Positions 6,302-13,599 of a DNA stretch of 16,668 nucleotides are shown piece by piece. The translations under genes and the position numbers were made by a program. This DNA is from Sulfurimonas sp. (GTDB lineage Bacteria; Campylobacterota; Campylobacteria; Campylobacterales; Sulfurimonadaceae), in NCBI GenBank assembly GCA_026988735.1, contig JALSKR010000109.1:1-16668 (forward strand), given 5' to 3'. The first letter of the stretch is position 1. Each line of letters begins with the position of its first letter. The notes under the pieces were generated by a model. The model searched no databases. It was not told the DNA's origin and was given only the letters and a program-made list of their open reading frames with translations.

Positions 6302-7401
6302 TGCAAATCAAAAAGTTTTTAGCAATTGTTTTTATAGGACTATCTTTACATGTAAACGTCAGTGCACATGAAAAAGTTTTTGTAGTTGAGAGAGAAAGCA
6401 GCTCTGTTGCAGTCATTGAAGACGGACTTCCGAGAAATCATATGAAAAATATGCACAACATGAATCACGGGGTTATGAAGTTTTACGGCAAAGACGGCTA
6501 TCTTATCTCCCGGGATGGCTATATTATGCGTTTTAATCCTGAGACTGAAAAAAAACTCAACGAGTACAAAACAAGTAAAAGTGCCATCGGATTTGTCATC
6601 AACAAAAACTATGTGGCAGTAGCCAACTATGATGACAAAAGTGTCGATATTCTTACACGTGATTTACAACCCATAGAAAAAATCAAAACAGGTTCTCGTA
6701 ATGTGGGAATAAAAATCTATAAGAACTATCTCATTTTTTCTGAAATGGACAATGATGCCATTGCTGTATATGAAGATGTCAACAAAGGCAAAGGCAAGCC
6801 TCATTTCAGACTTGTAAAAGAGTTCAAAAATGTAGGTGTCATGCCGTTTGATGCCATGATAAAAGGAGACAAATACATTAACGGCTTTTTTCAGTCTCCA
6901 TGGTTTGGTGTAGTTGACCTTAAAACTATGAAATTTGAAAAGATACAGCTTAAACTCGGAGACAGAAAACCTGTGCTCAAAGTGCCACACTTTGGCTTTT
7001 GGTCCATCAGTGATTCCAAGGTATTTATTCCCGCAGTGGGAGACAATAAGGTTTTTGTCTATACACCGGATTTTAAATTTATAAAAGCAATTACAACAGA
7101 AGGACTTCCTGTTTTTACAGCACTTTCGCCGGATAAAAAATATTTGGCTGTGACATTCAGCGGCAAGAAATTTCCGGTGATTCAGATCATAGATACAAAA
7201 ACACTCAAAGTTATTAAAAGATTTCAGTTTGACGGCAAGGTATTACATGTAAGATGGTCTAAAGAAAAGCCGTATCTTTATGTATCAGTCAATGATGCAA
7301 ACAAGGTTGCTGTTATAAAAACAAAAGGCTGGTGGTTGAAACGTGAAATATTCACCATACAAAAGCCATCAGGTATATTTATTTATGAGGAAAAAGAATA
7401 A
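6301..7401 (+). CDS. nirF: Heme d1 biosynthesis protein NirF (periplasmic beta-propeller)
   Basis: NirF resembles the d1 domain of NirS and acts in a late step of heme d1 formation in the periplasm. I take the start as ATG 6301, which overlaps the nirJ stop (TAATG) and gives 366 residues with a clean signal peptide ending at SA/HEK (about residue 22). A frame opening at 6265 exists but would put a charged stretch before the signal. There is no CXXCH, which excludes NirN. H56, in HGVMKFYGKDGYLISRDG, aligns by eye with the d1-ligand H175 of the NirS here. SPDKKYLAV later in the protein is a typical propeller-blade motif. A His/Met-rich run (47-56) precedes H56. It is followed by nirE with a one-base overlap. 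Confidence 0.9.
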   Translation: MQIKKFLAIVFIGLSLHVNVSAHEKVFVVERESSSVAVIEDGLPRNHMKNMHNMNHGVMKFYGKDGYLISRDGYIMRFNPETEKKLNEYKTSKSAIGFVINKNYVAVANYDDKSVDILTRDLQPIEKIKTGSRNVGIKIYKNYLIFSEMDNDAIAVYEDVNKGKGKPHFRLVKEFKNVGVMPFDAMIKGDKYINGFFQSPWFGVVDLKTMKFEKIQLKLGDRKPVLKVPHFGFWSISDSKVFIPAVGDNKVFVYTPDFKFIKAITTEGLPVFTALSPDKKYLAVTFSGKKFPVIQIIDTKTLKVIKRFQFDGKVLHVRWSKEKPYLYVSVNDANKVAVIKTKGWWLKREIFTIQKPSGIFIYEEKE

Positions 7402-8135
7402 TGGGAAAAGTATACCTAACCGGAGCCGGACCTGGAGATATTGAGCTGTTAACCATGAAAGCACACAGAGTTCTTGCTGAAGCTGATGTAATCATTTATG
7501 ACCGTCTTGCAAATCCTCAACTGCTTGAAATGGCAAAAGACGGATGCGAATTTGTTTATGTCGGCAAAGAAGACGGAAAGCACACACTTCCTCAGGATGA
7601 GATAAACGAAGTTATCTATCAAAATGCGTTAAAACACAAGGTCGTCGTACGTTTAAAAGGAGGCGACCCTTTTGTGTTTGGACGCGGTGGAGAAGAAGGC
7701 GCCTATCTGCACAAAAGAGAGATAAAATTTGAGATAATTCCAGGAATCACATCTGCTGTAAGTGTGCCGGCATATGCAGGTATACCTGTTACACACAGAG
7801 GTGTTGCTGTAAGTTTCAGAGTTGTGACCGGACATGAATCGCCGAATAAAGAAACATCCCAAATTCCATGGGAAAATTTCAAAACAGACGATACAATTAT
7901 TTTTCTTATGGGACTGCATAATCTCAAAAAAATATCTTCAAAATTAATCGAAATAGGAAAACCAAAAGAGTATCCGTGTGCTGTAATCTCACGCGGTACA
8001 ACAAAAGAGCAGAGTGTAGTTGTCGGTACACTGGAAGATATTGTACAAAAAGCCAAAGGAGTCCCTACTCCTGCACTCATTATAGTCGGAAAAGTCGTAG
8101 AGCTCAGAGATCAGCTTGACTGGTTTCAAACATAA
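7401..8135 (+). CDS. nirE: Uroporphyrinogen-III C-methyltransferase (SUMT)
   Basis: Cytoplasmic SAM-dependent enzyme that methylates uroporphyrinogen III at C2 and C7 to give precorrin-2, the first committed step towards siroheme and heme d1. The 244-residue protein shows the family signatures GAGPGD (8-13), YDRL (33-36), the loop GGDPFVFGRGGEE (87-99) and PGITSA. It is a stand-alone methyltransferase, not fused to a CysG dehydrogenase domain; that activity is encoded separately at 13967-14542. The gene ends the operon and overlaps nirF by one base. Its operon context argues for NirE, but it may also supply cobalamin or siroheme (CobA). Its stop abuts the convergent Sel1 gene with no gap. Confidence 0.93.
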   Translation: MGKVYLTGAGPGDIELLTMKAHRVLAEADVIIYDRLANPQLLEMAKDGCEFVYVGKEDGKHTLPQDEINEVIYQNALKHKVVVRLKGGDPFVFGRGGEEGAYLHKREIKFEIIPGITSAVSVPAYAGIPVTHRGVAVSFRVVTGHESPNKETSQIPWENFKTDDTIIFLMGLHNLKKISSKLIEIGKPKEYPCAVISRGTTKEQSVVVGTLEDIVQKAKGVPTPALIIVGKVVELRDQLDWFQT

Positions 8136-8621
8136 TTAATAGTTTTTTAAATTATACTCCTGCCACAGAAGAGAAGCTTTTTGACTTCCGGCCTCAATCG
8201 CTTTCTTCGCCCACTGTTTCGCTTTTTTAAATTTTTCCTGTTCTACATAAATTTCACTGAGCAGATAATATGCCCCTGTATCGCCCTCGTTTGCATTCTT
8301 TTCAAGCCAAAAAGCAGCTTTGTCAAAATTCATAGACTGCATATAAATACGTCCTACATTCTGCAGAGCTTTTGCATGTCCTGCCTTGGCAGCTGTTTCT
8401 AAAAGTTTGGCTGCTTTTGAAATATTTTGTTCTACTCCGTATCCGTTATAATACATAAGTGCCAAATTGTATGTTGCATTAATATTTCCTTTTTGTGCTT
8501 TTGTTGCTAAAATTGTAAAAGCTTTTTTATAGTTTCCTGCATTTATAGCATCCAGTGCAGCATCAGAAGAAGCATGCAGCATCAATCCCAGCAAGAAGAC
8601 TGCGGTTATTATCTTTTTCAT
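8136..8621 (-). CDS. Exported Sel1-like repeat protein
   Basis: A 161-residue protein, taking ATG 8621 as the start: it is preceded by CAGGA and opens a signal peptide (MKKIITAVFLLGLMLHASS). A longer frame upstream adds 18 residues without signal character and is not preferred. The mature part is alpha-helical with about three Sel1/TPR-type repeats, for example ATYNLALMYYNGYGVEQN and ALQNVGRIYMQSMNFDKAAF. Such proteins act as periplasmic protein-binding scaffolds. No Cys-rich pattern of the Helicobacter Hcp type is seen. It is second in a leftward pair, 13 nt after the small membrane protein gene, and its stop abuts the nirE stop. No link with denitrification is shown by the sequence. Confidence 0.88.
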   Translation of the reverse strand: MKKIITAVFLLGLMLHASSDAALDAINAGNYKKAFTILATKAQKGNINATYNLALMYYNGYGVEQNISKAAKLLETAAKAGHAKALQNVGRIYMQSMNFDKAAFWLEKNANEGDTGAYYLLSEIYVEQEKFKKAKQWAKKAIEAGSQKASLLWQEYNLKNY

Positions 8622-8634
8622 GCGGATTCCTGTT

Positions 8635-8829
8635 TTATACAAAATGCAATAATGAAGAAAGCAATAGTGCTCCAAAAAACGTGATAACCAGCATAACAGA
8701 ACGCTTTTGTGATTCTTTTATACTGTGATGCTCTTGCAAATAATCACTGAGCCAGATACCCGGATAAATTGTAAATATAAACATTGGAAAAGTCATCACT
8801 AAAATAATCATAATATCGTGGGCTGTCAT
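8635..8829 (-). CDS. Small two-helix membrane protein (unknown)
   Basis: A 64-residue protein with two predicted helices at about 6-27 and 44-62, separated by a polar loop (QEHHSIKESQKRS). The ATG at 8829 has AGGAG seven bases upstream, so translation is well supported. It is the first gene of a leftward pair with the Sel1-repeat gene (13-nt gap). The basic loop would face the cytoplasm, with both ends outside. No family is recognised. Confidence 0.75.
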   Translation of the reverse strand: MTAHDIMIILVMTFPMFIFTIYPGIWLSDYLQEHHSIKESQKRSVMLVITFFGALLLSSLLHFV

Positions 8830-8867
8830 TCAAATTCTCCTAAATTAAATCTTTCTTTAGTATTATT

Positions 8868-8876
8868 ATTATATCA
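8868..8876 (-). promoter_or_regulatory. Extended -10 promoter for the leftward small-membrane-protein/Sel1 pair
   Basis: On the minus strand the sequence TGATATAAT (8876-8868) is an extended -10 element with a perfect TATAAT. The predicted start near 8861 leaves a leader of about 32 nt before the ATG at 8829. The rightward lipoprotein gene starts at 8896, so its promoter must overlap this same AT-rich stretch; TATTAT at 8861-8866 is one candidate. No FNR-like box is present here, unlike the three denitrification promoters. Confidence 0.45.
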
Positions 8877-8895
8877 TATAATAAAGGGGTTTACC

Positions 8896-9234
8896 ATGAA
8901 AAAAATTATAGTTACAACGATTTTTGCTGTTTTTAGCAGCATGATTTTCAATGCCTGTTCTACAGCATCCGTGAATGCAGAAGATGTCAAAACTGCTTCA
9001 TTTACACACCTAAAACACGAGATACCTTTGAGTGAAGTACATAAGCTGATTCGTGAAGCAGGTGAAAAAAACGGATGGAGAATAACTGAATTTAAAGAAA
9101 ATGAGCTTATTGCCGAAAAAGAAAAAAATGGCAATATGAAAGCGGTTACCATTACTTTTAGTAAAAATTATTTTGATATTTCACCACAAGACAGTGATTT
9201 ACACAAAGCGATTGAAAAAGAGCTTGATAACTAG
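8896..9234 (+). CDS. Small lipoprotein (unknown function)
   Basis: A 112-residue protein with a lipoprotein signal: MKKII start, hydrophobic core and lipobox FNAC with the lipidated Cys at residue 21. I choose ATG 8896 because AAAGGGG precedes it and the lipobox is then correctly placed. A frame opening at 8818 would add 26 residues across the leader of the divergent gene. The mature part is a compact alpha/beta domain (EVHKLIREAGEKNGWRITEF, then EKNGNMKAVTITFSKNYFDI) resembling small envelope proteins without assigned function. It is monocistronic or weakly linked to the next gene 54 nt downstream. Confidence 0.85.
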   Translation: MKKIIVTTIFAVFSSMIFNACSTASVNAEDVKTASFTHLKHEIPLSEVHKLIREAGEKNGWRITEFKENELIAEKEKNGNMKAVTITFSKNYFDISPQDSDLHKAIEKELDN

Positions 9235-9251
9235 TTATATTTGTCTAATTT

Positions 9252-9260
9252 TGATACACT
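9252..9260 (+). promoter_or_regulatory. Possible extended -10 promoter for the TrpD2-like gene
   Basis: TGATACACT in a T-rich context (AATTTTGATACACT) fits an extended -10 element, with TACACT at 9255-9260. The start would be near 9267, 22 nt before the ATG at 9289. The overlapping TTGAT (9251-9255) is only half of an FNR box; the other half reads TCTAA. Confidence 0.35.
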
Positions 9261-9288
9261 CTAAAAGTTAAATTTTAAAAGGTACAAA

Positions 9289-10182
9289 ATGGATTTTTTC
9301 AAATATATACATGCAGTCGGAACCGGTCCAAAAGGCAACAGAGATTTAAGCTTTGAAGAAAGTAAAGATATGATGCAACAGATTTTGGACCAAAGTGTGC
9401 CAAGTGAACAGATTGCCGCATTTTTACTGGGCTGGAGACTCAAGCCTGAAACAACAGAGGAGTTTCGCGGGGCATTGAGTGCATGTGATGCATATACAGA
9501 CAAAGAAAATATTCCCGATTCAATAGAATTGGGATACCCTTTTGACGGCAAAGCAAAAAATCCATATATCTTTCCACTGGTTGCCAAAGCTCTTGAAAAA
9601 ACAGATTTAAAGTTAGTGATTATGGGTGATGACAAACAACCTGCAAAAGACGGCATTACAGTAAAAAACATATGCCAAAACATAAATCTTCACCAAAATA
9701 TTAAATACTTTGACAGAAAAGAGTACTGTCACAAACTGCATCAACTTACAGATATAAGAAATAAGCTGGGACTCAGAAGTGGCTTCAATACCATAGAAAA
9801 ACTGCCGAAAGTCGCTAACAGCAAATATGCAATCACCGGTGTTTTCCACAAACCCTATGTTAAAAAATATGTTGAAATTTTTGCAGACAGGTATGAGTCT
9901 TTTGCTTTGATTCAGGGCAATGAGGGGACACCGGAACTCTTCAGTAAAGGACGTATATGGATTATGAAGTCAAATGACATAGAAGAAATAATAATAGATC
10001 CGCAATATTATGGCATTCATTATAAAAAGTCCTGGGAGCAGATAAACCTTGCAGACTCTCTTGAACAGCTCAACAACCCTTCTGATGAATATTTAAAACT
10101 GGCGAAGCTCAATGCGGCAGTATACCTTTTCATAGCACAAAAATACAAAACAATTGAAGATGCCTTTGATGCACTTTCATAA
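9289..10182 (+). CDS. TrpD2/YbiB-like protein (anthranilate phosphoribosyltransferase fold, glycosyltransferase family 3)
   Basis: The 297-residue product follows the TrpD plan: an N-terminal helical domain (about 1-72, with SFEESKDMMQQILDQ and AAFLLGWRLKPETTEEFRGA), then the catalytic-type domain with LGLRSGFNTIEKL (160-172, cf. LGxRTxxNxxxPL), GVFHKPYV, and a C-terminal LNAAVYLFIAQKYKTIEDA. The active-site motifs of real TrpD are degenerate. The glycine-rich PRPP loop reads VIMGDDKQ, and the metal-binding Asp-Glu pair region reads GNEGTPEL. It is therefore probably not a tryptophan enzyme but a TrpD2-type protein, a group in which E. coli YbiB is reported to bind nucleic acid. Its role inside a denitrification locus is unknown. 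It ends 7 nt from a convergent gene, without a visible terminator. Confidence 0.82.
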   Translation: MDFFKYIHAVGTGPKGNRDLSFEESKDMMQQILDQSVPSEQIAAFLLGWRLKPETTEEFRGALSACDAYTDKENIPDSIELGYPFDGKAKNPYIFPLVAKALEKTDLKLVIMGDDKQPAKDGITVKNICQNINLHQNIKYFDRKEYCHKLHQLTDIRNKLGLRSGFNTIEKLPKVANSKYAITGVFHKPYVKKYVEIFADRYESFALIQGNEGTPELFSKGRIWIMKSNDIEEIIIDPQYYGIHYKKSWEQINLADSLEQLNNPSDEYLKLAKLNAAVYLFIAQKYKTIEDAFDALS

Positions 10183-10189
10183 AGTTGTT

Positions 10190-10570
10190 TTATGGATCTA
10201 AACAACGTATTATTTTTGTGATATTTATATTGCCACGCAAGGCTTTACAGGTAAAAAGCTCCTCTCTGTCAAGAAAAAAAAGTGTCGGATACTGTGTGGT
10301 ATAAAGCATTTCTATCGGAAAGCTCTCTTTTTGCTCCTGATAGATCAGAACAAAAACTGCATTTTTTTCAATAAGTGAAGCAAGACTTTTGCTCTTGATC
10401 ATTTTTACAAGAGCCTTGTTACAGACAGAACACCCTTTTTTTGTCAAAAAAACAAGAAGTATTTTATTTGATTTGAGCGCTTTTTGCTGTGCTGCATTAT
10501 AGGAATTTTCTATCGTAAATCCCTGCAGTTCAAACAATACAAGAAGTATTAAAACAACACTTTTAATCAA
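10190..10570 (-). CDS. Exported thioredoxin-fold protein, last gene of the cytochrome operon
   Basis: A 126-residue protein with an N-terminal signal or anchor (about 4-18) and a thioredoxin-like domain: active-site GCSVC (C47, C50) and a cis-proline in QYPTLFF (P95). The start is a TTG at 10570 that overlaps the stop of the pentaheme cytochrome gene by 8 bp; no ATG or GTG lies in frame upstream before a TGA, so reinitiation is likely. Neighbours suggest a periplasmic thiol reductant. One role consistent with context is keeping CXXCH cysteines reduced for heme attachment to the operon's cytochromes, as CcmG/ResA proteins do. A DsbD-, SoxW- or DUF255-like role is also possible. Function is inference. 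Confidence 0.85.
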   Translation of the reverse strand: MIKSVVLILLVLFELQGFTIENSYNAAQQKALKSNKILLVFLTKKGCSVCNKALVKMIKSKSLASLIEKNAVFVLIYQEQKESFPIEMLYTTQYPTLFFLDREELFTCKALRGNINITKIIRCLDP

Positions 10571-12368
10571 AAGATTTTTCCAGATTTGTCAGTGTTACGA
10601 CAGGAGGATCCGGCAGTTGCGGGTAGGCTGCTTTTACAATATTTGTCACCCATTGCGGATAAATTCTAAAGTTGAGCTTTACCTCTACATGTAAAGGATA
10701 GCGGAGTTCTTTTTGCAGAACAAACTTATTTACAACCCGCTTTCCTGCCGGTATTCTCGTATCTTTGAGTAATTTTTCATATCGCCAGAAAAACAATCCT
10801 ACAGGATTGCCTTCTTTATCACCAAAGACTTTGTTAAAAATAACAGAACCTTTTTCTATCTCCCCTTCTTTGTTGAGTTTTCCGCTGCTAAAAACAGTTT
10901 TGCCCTTACTGTCCTTTACTGTTATGTCAAGCCACAATTCACGAAAATCTGCGGCACCTGTCGGCAGTTTGTGCCCTGCTCCAACATTTTTCACACCCAC
11001 AGAGAGTACATTATTCTCAATGTTCACATCAAGTTTGGCGGATGTTTTAAGAAGCTGTAAAGACTGTGATTCGTTTTCTTTGTTCTTTAATCCGCTTAGA
11101 AAATGATTGCCTCCTGCAAAATAGTGTACTTTTATATCTTTTTTAGACTTACCGCCAAGCGTTGAACGCCCCTGTAACGGAGAAAATTTTCCGTTTTTCA
11201 TATAGGTCATATGACAGTCTATACACTCTTTATGTTCTTTTGGATTTTGCGGATTGTTGTACGGTGACTCCTTCCACTGTTCATAGGTAGAAACAACTTT
11301 TTTTCCGCTGTGCGGTAAAAATTCATTATGGCAAGAGGCACAGTATTGACTTTTTTTATACAAAGGTTTCATGTACTCTTGTCTGTGTACCTGTGGTTTT
11401 GCATTGATGAGTTTTTGACTTATCCACACTTTCATATCTGTGTGTGCATCCTCATACAGATACTTTTTTCTTTTTGTCAGATTCAAACTGTACGAACTGT
11501 TCCCTGTTGGTTTTGCATCAACAATTCGATGGCATGCAATACAGGAGACTCCCTGCTCCAGCCTGTTTAGATGATTTTTGTATGCATTGATCAGATTTTG
11601 CGAAGCTTTTGTAAAAAGGGGTTCCGGCATAATATTGTCTTGCATAAAATGTGTTGTTCGTTCCTGCTGCATACTCACTGCACTTGGATTATGGCAGCCC
11701 ATACACCATTGTCTGAACTCTTTGCCTCTGTCCATTTCGGCTAAATTTTCAAGCACCATATAGTATGGATTGGAATCTGCAAGATGTCTGTGGTTGGAAT
11801 CAGCCCATTGTTGAAATATGGCCGGATGACAGGCTTTACATGTAACAGAGTTTGTCCAGTCTATACTGTGATGATGTTTTGCACCGTCTGTAAAGATGAT
11901 ATTTGTCAGTTTTTCTGAACTTGAATAGACAGAGTTTGGAAAGAATATCAGAAAAAGAGGAAGAACAGCTGTGACTTTTCTTAGTGCAAAAAACTTTCTA
12001 AGATGCAGTGCAAAAAAGAACAGCAGCACAAAAGAGCCATAAAGGTGTATATAGTAAGAAACAATGCCATAAATCTCACCGCCTCTGTTTCCTATCAAAA
12101 ACAGATACGTTCCGCTGAGAAGCAAAAACAGAAACACAAAAGCAAATGCCAATCCGCTTTTGCTTTTGTGTTTCATAACTATCATACTCTCATAAATGTG
12201 CTTATATAAAAAAGGAAAGACAAAAAACAGAGTCAGTGCAACAGAACCAAAGATATGAAGAAACTCTATTACTCGAACATAGGACCATTGCAGAGAAAAA
12301 TAGTCCATTAAAAGGATACCGCTGACAAACATAAAAAGAATATCAAGGTTTATATATAAAATTTTCAT
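10563..12368 (-). CDS. Membrane-anchored pentaheme cytochrome c (multiheme c554-like family)
   Basis: The 601-residue protein has an N-terminal membrane domain (residues 1 to about 148, four or five helices) and a large periplasmic part with five CXXCH sites: C177-H181 (CKACH), C222-H226 (CMGCH), C276-H280 (CIACH), C343-H347 (CASCH) and C382-H386 (CIDCH). The last two, with the spacing NEFLP...Y..W..S, resemble c554/multiheme cytochromes. A C-terminal beta domain (about 430-600) holds VGAGHKLPTG, a motif common after heme domains in such proteins. H108 and H122 in one helix are 14 residues apart, a b-type heme pattern, with H38 and H57 available on another, so a quinol-linked diheme b anchor is possible. 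The ATG overlaps the preceding stop (ATGA). There is no CXXCK site, so it is not NrfA. The electron acceptor is unknown. Confidence 0.88.
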   Translation of the reverse strand: MKILYINLDILFMFVSGILLMDYFSLQWSYVRVIEFLHIFGSVALTLFFVFPFLYKHIYESMIVMKHKSKSGLAFAFVFLFLLLSGTYLFLIGNRGGEIYGIVSYYIHLYGSFVLLFFFALHLRKFFALRKVTAVLPLFLIFFPNSVYSSSEKLTNIIFTDGAKHHHSIDWTNSVTCKACHPAIFQQWADSNHRHLADSNPYYMVLENLAEMDRGKEFRQWCMGCHNPSAVSMQQERTTHFMQDNIMPEPLFTKASQNLINAYKNHLNRLEQGVSCIACHRIVDAKPTGNSSYSLNLTKRKKYLYEDAHTDMKVWISQKLINAKPQVHRQEYMKPLYKKSQYCASCHNEFLPHSGKKVVSTYEQWKESPYNNPQNPKEHKECIDCHMTYMKNGKFSPLQGRSTLGGKSKKDIKVHYFAGGNHFLSGLKNKENESQSLQLLKTSAKLDVNIENNVLSVGVKNVGAGHKLPTGAADFRELWLDITVKDSKGKTVFSSGKLNKEGEIEKGSVIFNKVFGDKEGNPVGLFFWRYEKLLKDTRIPAGKRVVNKFVLQKELRYPLHVEVKLNFRIYPQWVTNIVKAAYPQLPDPPVVTLTNLEKSFD

Positions 12369-13567
12369 TGCAGTTCCTTATACTCAACGACATCACCTTC
12401 AAGGGATTTTAAAAATGCTACGATTTCATCTATCTGCACCTCTGTCAACTCCATACTTAACTGGTACTTCCCCATAATGCGAACAGCTTCGCGCAAATCA
12501 AATACGGCTCCGTTATGAAAATAGGGGGATGTTTTTGTGACATTTCGCAAAATAGGTACCCGAAAAAGCTGTTCGTTGTCTTTGCCTAAAAATCCGCCCC
12601 TGTTTTCAAAAGGATACCTACTGTAAGGCTTTATATTAAAGTCAAAAGCAGCCACATCACGACCAATGTATTGTGTGCTGAAAATACCGGTAACATCTAT
12701 AATATGATTATAATTCCGTGTAGGAAATTTCTGTATTGTCTGCCCGCCGACTGTTATGCCGGTATGACACCCTTTGCATCCGAGCTGAATAAAATTCCGA
12801 AAACCTCTTTTTGCCTCCGCACTCATCGCAGCATTGTCCCCTTCCAAAAATCTGTCATAGGCACTGCGTGTCAAAAGTGTTTTTTGATATACATCCAAAG
12901 CCTTGCACACATTTTCAAAAGTCACGCCGTCTGAAAAAATCTTTTCAAAAGTCTGTTTATATTTTTTACTGTTTTTGAGCCTTTTTTCCACGGCTTCTGT
13001 TGATAAATTCATTGTATATTTTCCATGAATCATTGGTGCAATTACTGCCTGAGAACTTGTAACGGAACCATCCCACATTCTGTATTTTGCCAAAGCAGAA
13101 TTTAATATTGTCGGTGTGTTTAAATGGTTTGGAGCGGTTTTGGCACCTACTCCTATTGCCGTAGAGAGTCTGTCACTGCCGCTTTCATCCTTAATATGGC
13201 AGACCATGCAGTCGGTTTTTGCCTGGGGATGTGTCAAATCATCTAAAAACTGCTTTTTATTATGAGGATTTTTTTTCAACATATGACAAGAAGCACAGCT
13301 GAGTGTTTTATCCTGCGAAAGGATTGTGTCAAAGTACAGACTTCTGCCCAATGCTACTTTCTCTTTTGTTATCGGATTTTCTTTTGAATCCAGCAGTTTT
13401 AAAAATCTATCATACTCTTTGGGTATCGGATGCATTCCTCTGCTTAAGGCAATTTCACGAAGTTTGTCATCACTGTAAATTTGTTTTGGTTTGTTTGGAA
13501 TTATATAAGGAAGCAGTTCTATCCAGCCAACTATAATAACAATAGCCAAAAAAGCCAAGCGTAACAT
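12365..13567 (-). CDS. Three-heme cytochrome c peroxidase / MauG-family protein
   Basis: The 400-residue exported protein has a hydrophobic N-terminus (about 3-23). The bacterial diheme peroxidase plan is clear: heme 1 CASCH (C91, C94, H95), the segment TPTILNSALAKYRMWDGSV, heme 2 CKGCH (C264, C267, H268) with the GG-Q element after it, then VPILRNVTKTSPYFHNGAVF and a C-terminal FLKSLEGD. A third site CMVCH (C120, C123, H124) lies only 24 residues after heme 1, where standard CcpA/MauG proteins have none. Known family activities are H2O2 reduction and oxidative protein modification; which applies here is not decided by sequence. ATG 13567 follows AAAGGGAG. It overlaps the pentaheme gene by 4 bp, so the two probably form one electron-transfer pair. 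Confidence 0.9.
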   Translation of the reverse strand: MLRLAFLAIVIIVGWIELLPYIIPNKPKQIYSDDKLREIALSRGMHPIPKEYDRFLKLLDSKENPITKEKVALGRSLYFDTILSQDKTLSCASCHMLKKNPHNKKQFLDDLTHPQAKTDCMVCHIKDESGSDRLSTAIGVGAKTAPNHLNTPTILNSALAKYRMWDGSVTSSQAVIAPMIHGKYTMNLSTEAVEKRLKNSKKYKQTFEKIFSDGVTFENVCKALDVYQKTLLTRSAYDRFLEGDNAAMSAEAKRGFRNFIQLGCKGCHTGITVGGQTIQKFPTRNYNHIIDVTGIFSTQYIGRDVAAFDFNIKPYSRYPFENRGGFLGKDNEQLFRVPILRNVTKTSPYFHNGAVFDLREAVRIMGKYQLSMELTEVQIDEIVAFLKSLEGDVVEYKELQ

Positions 13568-13599
13568 AATGCACTCCCTTTAGTAAACAGATATGAAGA

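Noticed and set aside
6301..7401. NirN instead of NirF
   Set aside because: NirN carries an N-terminal cytochrome c domain; there is no CXXCH here and the length fits NirF.
8818..8895. Longer start for the lipoprotein gene
   Set aside because: It crosses the leader and start of the divergent gene and pushes the lipobox to residue 47; ATG 8896 has a ribosome binding site and a correct lipobox.
9251..9264. FNR-like box upstream of the TrpD2-like gene
   Set aside because: Only the left half matches (TTGAT-ACAC-TCTAA); the overlapping TGATACACT is better read as an extended -10.
10563..12368. Cytochrome c nitrite reductase (NrfA) or hydroxylamine oxidoreductase
   Set aside because: No CXXCK catalytic site, five rather than eight hemes, and a membrane domain plus a C-terminal beta domain absent from NrfA.
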